A stretch of DNA of 36,415 nucleotides from a bacterium (lineage in GTDB: Bacteria; Patescibacteriota; Saccharimonadia; Saccharimonadales; UBA4665). The position numbers and the translations under genes were made by a program. Positions within the stretch are counted from its first letter, which is position 1, and each line of letters begins with the position of its first letter. Where the stretch lies: NCBI GenBank assembly GCA_021811625.1, contig JAJZNU010000010.1, forward strand, positions 1 through 36,415. Reading direction: 5' to 3'. The notes under the pieces were generated by a model that saw only the letters and a list, made by a program, of their open reading frames with translations, did no database searches and was not told where the DNA came from. Positions 1 through 7,622 of this stretch are shown here, piece by piece.

Positions 1-201
1 AGTCTGTGGCAGAGTACTGTTTTTGGGGGAGTCTTCTGCAGTAACGCCACCGACCGTCGATCCGGGAGGATCTCGCTGTTCGGATAGCCTGCGGACATGC
101 CTAGCTAAACCCTCTGGCATATCGGGATATGCACCCAATACACTAGCGAAGGACGGAAGCTCTTGTGGGGGGGCGTCGACGTTTTCAAGTTGTTCGGGCA
201 T
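1..201 (-). CDS. N-terminal part of an unknown protein (runs off the left edge)
   Basis: An open frame reads leftward from an ATG at 201 to the edge of the window, 67 codons with no stop. The visible N-terminus (MPEQLENVDAPPQELPSF) is rich in Pro, Glu and Asp and lacks a signal peptide or membrane segment, so it looks like a cytosolic or disordered leader region. No strong Shine-Dalgarno sequence precedes the ATG, but an AT-rich -10-like stretch lies about 35 bases upstream. The opposite-strand frame over the same bases has an unnatural composition and is a shadow. I do not recognise the family, and the rest of the gene is outside the window. Confidence 0.5.
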   Translation of the reverse strand, partial: MPEQLENVDAPPQELPSFASVLGAYPDMPEGLARHVRRLSEQRDPPGSTVGGVTAEDSPKNSTLPQT

Positions 202-233
202 AATGGTGGCTAAATTGGCCTCTGTTTATGTTA

Positions 234-245
234 GTTATATATAAC
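234..245. promoter_or_regulatory. Perfect 12-bp palindrome in a promoter position
   Basis: GTTATATATAAC is a perfect inverted repeat in the gap 202-338, upstream of the leftward gene starting at 201. Its core can serve as a -10 hexamer, so a repressor bound here would cover the promoter. It is AT-rich, so chance occurrence is possible. Confidence 0.3.
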
Positions 246-338
246 CTCTATTTTACACCTGAGCTAATAATAGGTAAATCAGTGCGGCCGTACCCGACTC
301 GTATCTAACAGCTCAGGCCGGATGGAGATAGCCGCGGC

Positions 339-797
339 CTAAAATTGATACGAGCCGAAGGTGTTGGTGATAGTTTGACAGTTATCGCCCTTGTGATGAT
401 CCGGGGAGATGACAAGATACCCGTCTGATGACGTTAGCGAAGGATTGTCGCTGCCGATTGGTAACAAAGTCATAAATTCCGTCGGGCTGGGGGTCTGCGA
501 CAAGACGCTGGAGTTGGTTTTGTAATCAATGCAGAAGCGGTATTTAGTGGCGGATAGTTTTATGTATAGGATGCTGGGGGGAACATTGGTAATGCCGGCA
601 TCCGCTAGGGTGTTGGGCGGGGTGTAGCTGTTGTATGTATAGTTGTTAAGTTGATCGGCGATATTTACCGCCGCGTTATATGTAGCGATATCCTGCTTGG
701 TGGGTCCGGCCTGTATCAGCACAAACACCAGCAGTATTACCGTCAACAGCCCGATAACGCCCAAGCCTAGTTTGTACGATTTGAGTGATGGTTTCAT
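339..797 (-). CDS. Small membrane-anchored extracytoplasmic protein, possibly pilin-like
   Basis: This 152-residue protein has a short basic N-terminus (MKPSLKSYK) followed by one hydrophobic helix at about residues 11-30, then an extracytoplasmic domain rich in Asn, Thr, Ser and Tyr. Two cysteines (in RFCIDY and DNCQT) could form a disulphide. A long N-terminal helix followed by a Tyr/Asn-rich region with a PxxLxxAG motif resembles the small pseudopilin-like anchored proteins common in Saccharibacteria, but no prepilin peptidase site is obvious. It starts 11 bases after the stop of the 809-1441 gene and should be co-transcribed with it. Function unknown. Confidence 0.75.
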   Translation of the reverse strand: MKPSLKSYKLGLGVIGLLTVILLVFVLIQAGPTKQDIATYNAAVNIADQLNNYTYNSYTPPNTLADAGITNVPPSILYIKLSATKYRFCIDYKTNSSVLSQTPSPTEFMTLLPIGSDNPSLTSSDGYLVISPDHHKGDNCQTITNTFGSYQF

Positions 798-808
798 CGC
801 CGGGTTAA

Positions 809-1441
809 TTATGGCTGCTTATGTTCGTCTCGCCAGTAGTAAAGCAGTACCCCTACACCGATTACGAAGATGACTATAAAGTCTAGGAAGAGTTTAGTTA
901 TTGATCCGGAGTAACTCCCGCCCAGTTTATAAAAAACGCCGGTCAGAAAAGCGATAGAGGCTAAGAAAGTAACGACAAAGTTGGCAATCTGAATGAATTG
1001 AGTACTACGTCGCTTCGAGGGGTCAAATCGCTGCCGCTCCCCCCTTAGTTCGATTTTCTTAAGCCTAAGAAATAGAAAAGCAAATATCGGGAGAGAGATT
1101 AATAATACGGCGGTTGGAGAGGCTAAATCGGCAAACGCGGTCTTGCCGTTCAGAAGCACTATCAGCACGCTGGACAAGCCAAATTCAACCGCGAACAAAG
1201 CTATGGTCATGAAGACGTACTCGACACCGAACGGACTTAAGACTTTAACGACGGCCTGGGGGCTGAGCGAGGTGGCCGGTTCGGGAGAATATGGCGCCTT
1301 GGATGGCTCGGGTGGCTGTGGAGCGGGTTCGGAATGATAAATTATTGGTGGATTGGGTGTGGGCGAGACTACTGCCGGCGCCGGGGGCTGGAAATGGGTT
1401 TGAGGAGGATTCGGAGCGTAAGGAGGGCTTTGGTTATCCAC
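809..1441 (-). CDS. Four-helix membrane protein with Pro-rich N-terminus (DUF5671-like)
   Basis: The 210-residue product has a Pro/Gln-rich, probably disordered cytoplasmic N-terminus (residues 1-60) and then four hydrophobic helices at roughly 73-97, 105-125, 148-170 and 180-200. Between helices 2 and 3 is a charged stretch (LKKIELRGERQRFDPSKRR). This arrangement resembles DUF5671 membrane proteins of Patescibacteria; that assignment is from memory of the family and not certain. The start is GTG at 1441. An extended -10 promoter lies about 65 bases upstream. It heads a two-gene unit with the anchored protein at 339-797. The role is unknown. Confidence 0.72.
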   Translation of the reverse strand: MDNQSPPYAPNPPQTHFQPPAPAVVSPTPNPPIIYHSEPAPQPPEPSKAPYSPEPATSLSPQAVVKVLSPFGVEYVFMTIALFAVEFGLSSVLIVLLNGKTAFADLASPTAVLLISLPIFAFLFLRLKKIELRGERQRFDPSKRRSTQFIQIANFVVTFLASIAFLTGVFYKLGGSYSGSITKLFLDFIVIFVIGVGVLLYYWRDEHKQP

Positions 1442-1504
1442 TTTGCTTGATCTTTCTAGATCTTTACGGTAGTTATTTTGTTTATGAAATATTTAACCTT
1501 AAGG

Positions 1505-1510
1505 ATTATA
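1505..1510 (-). promoter_or_regulatory. Extended -10 promoter for the 1441-339 operon
   Basis: On the minus strand the sequence reads TGGTATAAT, a consensus TGn-extended -10 box, about 64 bases before the GTG start at 1441. The -35 region is weak, as is usual for extended -10 promoters. Confidence 0.5.
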
Positions 1511-1542
1511 CCACTATGACCAGGGCAACTTAAATGTTTTTC

Positions 1543-2157
1543 CTAGATCTTCTTAATTGGTTCGTTATTAAGTGAGCGCCATAAGTGCCAACAAGCTACC
1601 GTGCGGTAAGGTCGCCAGCCGTCGGCGATAGTGATGAGACCGGCCGTGTTTATGGGGTTGCCGTCGCCATATAGCCTGGCCATGGCCCGCTGCAAACCAA
1701 TATCGCCCGGAGCAAATACATCCAGCCGACAAAGCGTAAACATTATAAACATCTGGGTCGTCCAGACTCCGATCCCCTTAACGGCGCAGAGTTCCTTTAT
1801 AACGTCCTCGTCGCTAAGGGAATTGAGGTGATCGTAGACGGCGGGGTTCTGTACAAAATGAGCAGCCAGGTCGGTGATGTAGCCTTTCTTCTGCCGCGAT
1901 AGCCCTATAGCTTTGGCTTGCTCGTCGGTAAGGACGGCGACTCTGGCGGGTTCGAGGCCGCTAACGTCTTGTAGTCTCGAGAATATGGTCGTGGCCGCCG
2001 CAACCGATACCTGTTGACCAACGATGGATCGGCACAGGGAGTAAAAATAGTCAGTCCTAACAGCATGACTGATGTGCCCGTTGGTGACGATTAGTTGGCC
2101 GAGAACCGTATCAGCAGTCGACAATTGTTTTTCGGCTTTTTTAATTTTCTCGTCCAT
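1543..2157 (-). CDS. DNA-3-methyladenine glycosylase (AlkA/HhH-GPD family)
   Basis: The 204-residue enzyme belongs to the helix-hairpin-helix GPD superfamily of base-excision glycosylases, which remove alkylated purines from DNA in the cytosol. The hairpin is LCAVKGIGVWT at residues 123-133, and the catalytic aspartate of the family is D152 in FAPGDIGLQRA. An N-terminal substrate-pocket region (SIVGQQVS, 44-51) and a C-terminal WRPYRTVACWHLWR segment are typical of the AlkA branch. It lacks the extra N-terminal domain of E. coli AlkA, so it is a compact form. No Fe-S cysteines are present, which argues against a Nth/MutY enzyme. The ATG at 2157 lies 5 bases after TATCTA, suggesting leaderless transcription. 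It is divergent from the DUF218 gene. Confidence 0.92.
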   Translation of the reverse strand: MDEKIKKAEKQLSTADTVLGQLIVTNGHISHAVRTDYFYSLCRSIVGQQVSVAAATTIFSRLQDVSGLEPARVAVLTDEQAKAIGLSRQKKGYITDLAAHFVQNPAVYDHLNSLSDEDVIKELCAVKGIGVWTTQMFIMFTLCRLDVFAPGDIGLQRAMARLYGDGNPINTAGLITIADGWRPYRTVACWHLWRSLNNEPIKKI

Positions 2158-2277
2158 GTATATAGATAAGGTATCTGCATGCCGGCGGTTTGTCGAGCGT
2201 ATTGAGCGCTTGTTTACGTGACATTTTCTGTATTTGGTGTGGTAATATTGCCGCGATAGGAGTAGAATGGTTCGGTT

Positions 2278-2958
2278 ATGAGCAGAAGAAGTAAAAATAG
2301 CGTTATACTGGATGGCCGCACGGAAGAGGCCCGCGGGGTTTTAGAAGTAATAGGCAAATCTTTATTAAGTGACGGGTCGCCTACTCCGCAAACCATTAGC
2401 CGGGCGGAGACTGCGGCAAAGGTTTTTCATGCTAATCCGGGGATGTTCGGTAGGGTAGTTGTTAGCGGTCTGTATCAGAGAGATTTTACTCAAGAGCTAC
2501 TTCCCGCCGGTGCTTCAGAGGCTGCATACCAAAAAGAGGTCTTGGTCCGTCAGGGCGTGCCCGAGGAGTTTATTCGCGTGGATAGTGAATCGACAACAAC
2601 ATTTGCAAATGCCTATACGCCCCGGATGCTCGGACTTTTTGAGGGAGTTGTACTTGATGATGAGCACCCCTTTGCTCTGGTGGCCGGATATCCCCACGTG
2701 GTCAGGGCCGGCATAGTGGTCCGCAGGGCGCACGCTATTCCCTCCTCATTGTTCCTGCCGGTTGTCAGCCCGGGCGAAAATAATGTCAAAACATTCGCCC
2801 GCGAACTGGTTGGCATAGCCGCTACCCGGCTGGCCCTAATCGGCGTAGTACCCGGCGATCTTTACGGGGTTCAGGCTGCCGAGGATCGCTATCATGCAAT
2901 GATCGATCGTCTGGCGAGGAGCGATGAGACTGACGTCACCCTAGGCCAGGTCAATTAA
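2278..2958 (+). CDS. DUF218 (YdcF/SanA-like) domain protein
   Basis: The 226-residue protein shows the DUF218 pattern: SRAETAAKV (41-49), a strand ending in VVVSGLY (60-66), SEAAYQKEVLVRQGVPEE (80-97), and the ESTTTFANA motif (104-112), which is characteristic of YdcF-type proteins. It lacks the N-terminal membrane helix of SanA/ElyC, so it should be cytosolic like E. coli YdcF, which binds S-adenosylmethionine. A precise substrate cannot be given. A TAGAAT -10-like box sits 9 bases before the ATG. Convergent with the exosortase gene downstream. Confidence 0.85.
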   Translation: MSRRSKNSVILDGRTEEARGVLEVIGKSLLSDGSPTPQTISRAETAAKVFHANPGMFGRVVVSGLYQRDFTQELLPAGASEAAYQKEVLVRQGVPEEFIRVDSESTTTFANAYTPRMLGLFEGVVLDDEHPFALVAGYPHVVRAGIVVRRAHAIPSSLFLPVVSPGENNVKTFARELVGIAATRLALIGVVPGDLYGVQAAEDRYHAMIDRLARSDETDVTLGQVN

Positions 2959-3000
2959 TTATCGGCGACACCCGACAATGTTTTATAGATACGGGGTAAG

Positions 3001-3957
3001 TTAGGATTTTTTGGCGGGTGACTTAATCATCCAGCGGTAGCTGACGGCCCAAAAGATTGCGGAGTAGATAATGAAGAAGACCATCCCGGCGTAGGTATGG
3101 AAGAGGTTGAAGGCGATCTTCGGGTTAATGTAATAACCGGCGACAATCAGGACAAAAACCCTGAGGATGTTACAGGCAAAGAGGACGATGAGGGCTGCCG
3201 GGAAGATAGCCAGGTAACGACGGATGTTTAGTCTATGCCAATCGAGAATACCGACCAAGACGTACAAGGCCGTAAAGAGGGCTATGGAGTCCACTCCCGA
3301 GCAATACTTGGATATCTCGATCGAGAACTTGCTGAGTATCAGGGTCCTCGGGCTATGTACAAAAACGCTTAACCCGATAACTCCCAGCATCCCAGAAACA
3401 ACGTGAAGAACGATGGAGGAGAGAACGGCCCAGAGATCGTAAACGCCCGCCAGAAAAGCCCAAAAAGCGGCGGCCAGGGCGGTGGATAAGAGGAGCTCCC
3501 GGCGATAGGCTTTTCCCAGTAATCGTAAATTGGCTGGACCGAACGTTCCTCCGGCGGCAAAAATAACCGACGACAACATCAAGCTATTGGCCGCCACCGG
3601 CCAGAATATGCCGGTAGCGCCGCTCTCGATTTTGCCGATGGTCAACCAGGAGAGCACCGCGGCCGCGATTGACATTATTAACCAGGTTAGGTTGTTGAGA
3701 AGCCAGGCGTTTAATTTAGGTATATATTGGCGACGCCTTATTAAAAGGACCATGGCCAGGGCGCCGAAAAGTCCCGCCTTCCCTGCCCAACCGTAAACCC
3801 AAAACCCGTCTTTATCCACGAAGCCGCGGTTAATTATCCGCGGCCCGATAATGCCGGAATATATTACGCAGAGCAGCAAAAAAGCTGCCGTGCGCACTAT
3901 CAGCGGCCTGGCAGCCTTAAAGCTTAAACTTTGACTATTTGTTGATTGTTTGTCCAC
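3001..3957 (-). CDS. Exosortase/archaeosortase family membrane transpeptidase
   Basis: This 318-residue multi-spanning membrane protein carries the three invariant catalytic residues of the exosortase/archaeosortase family: C219 in SKYCSGVDSIALF, R266 in CNILRVFVL, and H287 in NLFHTYAGM, each next to or within a hydrophobic helix. Family members cleave a C-terminal tripartite signal on secreted proteins and probably attach the new end to an envelope anchor. The GTG start at 3957 overlaps the end of the upstream gene by 23 bases, so translation is probably coupled. That upstream gene encodes a secreted protein with a matching PEFG-helix-Arg tail, forming a dedicated enzyme-substrate pair. No Shine-Dalgarno sequence precedes the GTG. 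The subfamily is not one I can name. Confidence 0.9.
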   Translation of the reverse strand: MDKQSTNSQSLSFKAARPLIVRTAAFLLLCVIYSGIIGPRIINRGFVDKDGFWVYGWAGKAGLFGALAMVLLIRRRQYIPKLNAWLLNNLTWLIMSIAAAVLSWLTIGKIESGATGIFWPVAANSLMLSSVIFAAGGTFGPANLRLLGKAYRRELLLSTALAAAFWAFLAGVYDLWAVLSSIVLHVVSGMLGVIGLSVFVHSPRTLILSKFSIEISKYCSGVDSIALFTALYVLVGILDWHRLNIRRYLAIFPAALIVLFACNILRVFVLIVAGYYINPKIAFNLFHTYAGMVFFIIYSAIFWAVSYRWMIKSPAKKS

Positions 3958-4396
3958 GGAGCTGGCGTCGTCGTATCACAGTAATTGCTCCCACACCTGC
4001 TACCCCGGCGATTGCACCGGTCGCCAAACCGAATTCCGGCAAGGCTACCGATACGTTCACGATGGCGACGTTTAAGTCAGCCGACCCGTAGGGGGTCATG
4101 CTGCCTTTGGAGCCGCCGCTCAGCGCACCCTTAACGGCGTCGACAGTAACGGTCGAACCGGCCGGACAGGTGCTGGCCGGAGAGTAGGTTGCCAAATAAC
4201 TGCCGGTGGCGTCGGTGGTGGCGTCTTGAGAAATGTTATTACAGACTACCGTCACGGTGGCGCCGGCTACCGCTTTACCGTCCTGTGTCACCACGCCGGT
4301 GACATCTGAGTTTGTCGGGTATGCGAATGAGGTAGCTGTTGGTACGGCTACCAGTGCTCCAAGAGCCATTAATGCGACCAGAATTGTTTTTTTCAT
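3935..4396 (-). CDS. Secreted Ig-like/carboxypeptidase-regulatory-like protein with PEFG-CTERM-like sorting signal
   Basis: The 153-residue precursor has a classical signal peptide (MKKTILVALMALGALVAV, cleavage likely after SFA at residue 25). A small beta-sandwich domain follows (about 30-118) with the GVVTQDGKAVAGATVTV signature of carboxypeptidase-regulatory-like folds, and two cysteines, C52 and C77. The C-terminus is a sorting signal: PEFG at 120-123, a hydrophobic helix 124-141, then RRR at 142-144. This is the layout recognised by exosortases and archaeosortases. The gene for such an enzyme begins inside its 3' end. A near-perfect Shine-Dalgarno (AAGGAGGATAAA before ATG) predicts high expression, as expected for a surface protein. 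It is probably a surface-anchored adhesin or coat component; the ligand is unknown. Confidence 0.88.
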   Translation of the reverse strand: MKKTILVALMALGALVAVPTATSFAYPTNSDVTGVVTQDGKAVAGATVTVVCNNISQDATTDATGSYLATYSPASTCPAGSTVTVDAVKGALSGGSKGSMTPYGSADLNVAIVNVSVALPEFGLATGAIAGVAGVGAITVIRRRQLRGQTINK

Positions 4397-4596
4397 TTTA
4401 TCCTCCTTATTCGTTAAGTTAAATGCCCCCCAGCTTTTACTATTTAGTTTATATTTTCTGATATTGTAACTATGAAGCTGGCAACCATATATGTCAATAG
4501 CGAATTATACGTCCCGCCGACGCTGTTATACACAGGCTCCAATCTGGAAAAAGCGGTAGTACGCATCCACTTCTTCGTATATACTAATATGGACGT

Positions 4597-4821
4597 ATGA
4601 CTAGAAAACATTTTTGGCAATCGCTCACTCTCACGCTGTTCGTTTTTGGCCTGCTGGGTTGGGTGTATATTGTTATAAACTCCGAGGTTCACCCCTATAC
4701 GTTGGGCTGGCGTCTGACGCATTTTGCCAATTGGCCGCACGAGGATACCTTCGGGGAGATGTGTTTTGGAGTATCGTTTATCAGCTTCTTTATCTGGAAT
4801 TTGTTACGCGGCAAAAACTAG
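4597..4821 (+). CDS. Small two-helix membrane protein
   Basis: This 74-residue protein has hydrophobic helices at about residues 8-27 and 53-68, joined by a polar loop rich in His, Trp and acidic residues (HFANWPHEDTFGEM). A TATACT -10 box is centred about 14 bases upstream of the ATG. Overlapping frames on both strands give odd compositions and are shadows. It converges with the 4835-5452 gene. No family recognised. Confidence 0.65.
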   Translation: MTRKHFWQSLTLTLFVFGLLGWVYIVINSEVHPYTLGWRLTHFANWPHEDTFGEMCFGVSFISFFIWNLLRGKN

Positions 4822-4834
4822 ACAGGCTGAGTAC

Positions 4835-5452
4835 TCATTTGCGGTTTTTGAAAAAAAGCCACTTCGAGGCCATAATGCCTAAGGTGGCACCAGCCCCTAT
4901 CTCAAGAACTTCGACAGATACTTTACCAAGTTTTTGGGCGGTCCGGTAGAGTTGGCCCCAGCGGCTCCCTTTGGCTAATGACGCCGCCATACTGATGTCA
5001 TATATTAACCAATGCCCGTACTTGTCGAGGATCTCCGCGCTGATTGACGCCGGGTCCTTGTCCTCTTCCAGGTCTTCTCTTAAGGTAGCGGCGAATTTCG
5101 ATGGGTCGACGTTATATGTAAACTTTTGATCACCAGTCCCGGTCATCCGCCTCAGTGCGCCGATACGTTTTTGGTCATCATCAAGTAGTAAGCTCGCCAA
5201 CATATCGGCTCTTTTGTGATCGTCATCCACATAGGGATCAGTGAGCGTCACTCTCATGATGGCTCCCATGCTCTGCACCATAACGGTCGCCTTAAGAGCA
5301 ACTTTATCCTCGTTGACGTCAGAAGGCCATAAATAATGGGCCTGAACGCTCGCCAGCAGTTCTTCTCGATTTTTATCGGCAGCCGCTATAAGTTCCAATA
5401 GTGCCGGCTCGCCTTCCGGTGGAGACGGAATTTCCTCTAGATCAATGGCCAT
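4835..5452 (-). CDS. Unknown acidic protein with C-terminal hydrophobic segment
   Basis: The 205-residue product begins MAIDLEEIPSPPEGEPALLE and is acidic and helix-rich for about 165 residues, with a repeated Asp-rich stretch (DPYVDDDHKRADML and LLLDDDQKRIGALRRM). Near the end, VLEIGAGATLGIMASKWLFF is weakly hydrophobic and is followed by KNRK, which could be a tail membrane anchor. The ATG at 5452 lies 10 bases after an extended -10 box (TGTTATAGT, minus strand, hexamer at 5463-5468), so it has its own promoter. A structured element lies upstream. I do not recognise the family. Confidence 0.7.
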   Translation of the reverse strand: MAIDLEEIPSPPEGEPALLELIAAADKNREELLASVQAHYLWPSDVNEDKVALKATVMVQSMGAIMRVTLTDPYVDDDHKRADMLASLLLDDDQKRIGALRRMTGTGDQKFTYNVDPSKFAATLREDLEEDKDPASISAEILDKYGHWLIYDISMAASLAKGSRWGQLYRTAQKLGKVSVEVLEIGAGATLGIMASKWLFFKNRK

Positions 5453-5527
5453 TATTGTCTGTACTATAACACATATTATCGCGGTGTCACTATTTTGGTT
5501 AAATGGCTAGATTGTGGTCAGAGTGAA

Positions 5528-5640
5528 GGGAGCAATCGAAGACGTTAATATTTACCCTAAGTACTTCATTGATTCGCTCCCGCCCTCAGCAGCCTAGACG
5601 ACTCGGGGTCTGCCTAGGAAAAGAGTTTCCTGAGGGGAGC
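5528..5640. other. Strongly structured intergenic element with competing stems
   Basis: The gap 5453-5683 contains two adjacent compound hairpins. GGGAGC (5528-5533) pairs with GCTCCC (5576-5581), extended by AATC/GATT and GAAG/CTTC. CCCTCAG (5583-5589) pairs with CTGAGGG (5630-5636), enclosing CCTAG (5593-5597)/CTAGG (5614-5618). A second GGGAGC at 5635-5640 can compete for the same GCTCCC. It may be a non-coding RNA, or the 3' end of the leftward gene 5684-6418; the promoter for the gene at 5452 lies between the element and that gene, which argues against it being that gene's leader. The strand is undetermined. Confidence 0.45.
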
Positions 5641-5683
5641 CTAGCGACAACCCGGAGTTTATTGGTAATACGGGGGGCTCTCG

Positions 5684-6418
5684 CTAAAAGGCCCTGAGCT
5701 CCCCTTCCGGGGTCGGATACAGCCCGGTTTCGGCCACGGTTTCGCGAAGGGTTCTACGAACGGCTCTAGCTGGTCCGTATAGTCGTTCATCGGCGGCGGG
5801 TGGGGAGGAGCTTTGTTCATGGTCGGCTGGATAGTAACCTGCAATATGAGCAATCGATGACCATTTTGACAAAGCCTGGGGAGAAGTACTCCCGACGGGA
5901 ACAATGCCCGCTGCCGACATTAGAGCCGGCATGTCGGGCTGGTCAAGCTTCAGTTCAAGTATTCTGACCCACCCCATACCGGTCGATGTACCAACGCCCT
6001 CGACAGCGACATCTTGATCCTTGTCTATCTCTAGCTGACCCTCGAATACACAATAACCGCGGTGGTTGCCTGGTTCTTCGCCGCCTAGGGCCTGGTTTGT
6101 CAATAAACGACCGGCGTAAACATAGACGTTAGTCGTAAACGTCCAAGGACCGTGTTCGATCCTTTTGGTCTGAATCTCCTCTCTTAACTCAGAATCGAGA
6201 TCGCCAGAGGTGTAGTTTGCTAGGCTCATGGGTACAGGGAAGGGAATTTTGCCGATCAAAAGATACCGATGCATTTTATCGATGATCTCCTCGCCAAGTG
6301 GCAGCAAGTCGTAGACTGCCGTTTGGCCGTCTTCTGCTTGGTGAGGCGGGTAACCAATGGCTTCAGCCCCGTTCACTGTATAGTCCTCCCTAGGAGCATT
6401 AGGACGTATCATCATCAC
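5684..6418 (-). CDS. Unknown cytosolic protein
   Basis: This is a 244-residue protein without signal peptide or membrane helices. It has a mixed alpha/beta composition with an extended C-terminal linker (DHEQSSSPPAADERLYGP). The frame opens with GTG, ATG, ATG (6418, 6415, 6412). An AGAGGG motif 6 bases upstream favours the GTG, although either Met is possible. Codon use matches the neighbours. No enzyme motif stands out and I do not recognise the family. It is followed by the structured intergenic element and lies 24 bases downstream of the CPBP gene stop, so it may be the third gene of the 7513-6443 unit. Confidence 0.7.
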   Translation of the reverse strand: MMMIRPNAPREDYTVNGAEAIGYPPHQAEDGQTAVYDLLPLGEEIIDKMHRYLLIGKIPFPVPMSLANYTSGDLDSELREEIQTKRIEHGPWTFTTNVYVYAGRLLTNQALGGEEPGNHRGYCVFEGQLEIDKDQDVAVEGVGTSTGMGWVRILELKLDQPDMPALMSAAGIVPVGSTSPQALSKWSSIAHIAGYYPADHEQSSSPPAADERLYGPARAVRRTLRETVAETGLYPTPEGELRAF

Positions 6419-6442
6419 ATTATTCCCTCTTATGTGTATATT

Positions 6443-7282
6443 TTATCTGAAGACGAATCCAGCCATCAAGCCGACGTAGGCTAACTTCATGGCGGCGTTG
6501 ATAGTTATGGTCAGGATCAGGTTTTGTTTTTTGTAGTAGGTAAAGCTTAATACTATTCCAGCCAGTAAAGCGAAGAGCGGGGCCAAGATGGTTAGGTGTC
6601 CAATACTAACAAAAGTGTAGAGAATGACGCTGAGGAGCGCCGCCATAATGGGGTTCATGACTTGGGAGGCTTTTTGTTGGATCAAGCCCCGGAAAAAACT
6701 CTCCTCGGCTATGGCAAAGACAACACTTGAAGCGGCGACCAGCGGCAGAGAAACATTGTAGTAGGTATAGTGGTTGTGCAGCAGACCATATCCGATGACG
6801 CCGAGAATCTGACCGGCCACAACCATCAGCGGCAAAGCATAGGCGTAGCCTTTTGCGCTGAGCTTAGTAAAAGCGGTCGGAGTATCGAGGGTGAACATGA
6901 ATCTGTAAAGCAGAGCTAAAACCAATAAACCGTCATAAAAGACCATACTCTGGGCGAAGATCGAGGATTGCGGCAAAGATAGGGTTATCATATTGACGAC
7001 CGGTAGAATGGCTGCCGATATCGCCAGTTGACGGAATTGTCCCCGCCAGAGCGCTAAGCCGGCCAAAGCGATGAAGGCCGCGGCGTTTACATAAACTCCG
7101 ACCTGCTGATTAGTCAGAAGCGATATCTGAGTTCCGACGAGAGCGATAACAACCCAGGCAAATACCCAAAAATTTTTGGTCAATGGTTTCAGCTTCTTAA
7201 GGGTCGTTTGCCAAGTCTGCAGTGACCACTCCTCCAGATCAAAGCCTTTTTTTTGTTTAACGGCTTTAGTGGTTGCCGGCAT
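6443..7282 (-). CDS. CPBP-family intramembrane metalloprotease
   Basis: The 279-residue polytopic membrane protein carries the CPBP (CAAX protease and bacteriocin-processing, Abi) motifs: EEsffR at 193-198 (E193, E194, R198), a conserved histidine H229 in FVSIGHL, and N262 in TITINAAMK. These line the active site in Rce1-like glutamate intramembrane proteases. About eight hydrophobic helices are visible, after a soluble N-terminal segment of about 35 residues. In bacteria such proteins process peptides or membrane proteins or act in bacteriocin self-immunity; the substrate here is unknown. A Shine-Dalgarno (GAAAGGGG) precedes the ATG. It lies 3 bases after the small membrane gene at 7286-7513, clearly one operon. 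Confidence 0.88.
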   Translation of the reverse strand: MPATTKAVKQKKGFDLEEWSLQTWQTTLKKLKPLTKNFWVFAWVVIALVGTQISLLTNQQVGVYVNAAAFIALAGLALWRGQFRQLAISAAILPVVNMITLSLPQSSIFAQSMVFYDGLLVLALLYRFMFTLDTPTAFTKLSAKGYAYALPLMVVAGQILGVIGYGLLHNHYTYYNVSLPLVAASSVVFAIAEESFFRGLIQQKASQVMNPIMAALLSVILYTFVSIGHLTILAPLFALLAGIVLSFTYYKKQNLILTITINAAMKLAYVGLMAGFVFR

Positions 7283-7285
7283 TGC

Positions 7286-7513
7286 TTAGGCCCCTTTCGT
7301 TTGCTTGTAAGCAGCGTAAATTAATAGACCGATCATAACCAAAAACAGCGGGTAGAAATACTTCAGGTGTTGTCGCTTGTTTTTGGGTTGTTCGGAGTAG
7401 ACCAGCTCGGTGACTATCAGGGCCACGATCAGTATAACGGTATTAACCAGAAGAACAGTTTGCGCTAGATTGGTCGATAGATGGAACGGGAGCCTTAAAA
7501 ACACTTCGCTCAC
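7286..7513 (-). CDS. Small two-helix membrane protein upstream of CPBP protease
   Basis: The 75-residue product has hydrophobic helices at about 17-40 and 51-68, separated by a basic loop (SEQPKNKRQHLK), and ends in KQTKGA. The start is GTG at 7513 with a GAGGAG ribosome site just upstream. The stop is 3 bases before the CPBP gene, so the two are translationally linked. It may be a partner or substrate of the protease. A TATAGT -10-like box lies about 25 bases upstream of the start. Family not recognised. Confidence 0.7.
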   Translation of the reverse strand: MSEVFLRLPFHLSTNLAQTVLLVNTVILIVALIVTELVYSEQPKNKRQHLKYFYPLFLVMIGLLIYAAYKQTKGA

Positions 7514-7622
7514 TCCTCTTTAGTAATGTTTAGCAATGATACTATAGACAATACTACTAGTCAAGAATATGTCAATATATTAGTGTTTAAGCTTATTCTC
7601 TCTGATTGCCCGCTCTTAATCT

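Noticed and set aside
1291-1533. 80-residue plus-strand frame
   Set aside because: Antisense shadow of the Pro-rich N-terminus of the 809-1441 gene; crosses that gene's promoter.
4444-4740. 98-residue minus-strand frame
   Set aside because: It covers the promoter of the 4597-4821 gene and half its coding region and has a low-quality composition; no ribosome site.
5523-5597. 24-residue GTG frame ending SLPPSAA, resembling a tmRNA tag followed by stems
   Set aside because: No tmRNA 5' or 3' acceptor-like ends and no T-loop consensus were found around it; an intact gene occupies the flank, and no ribosome site precedes the GTG.
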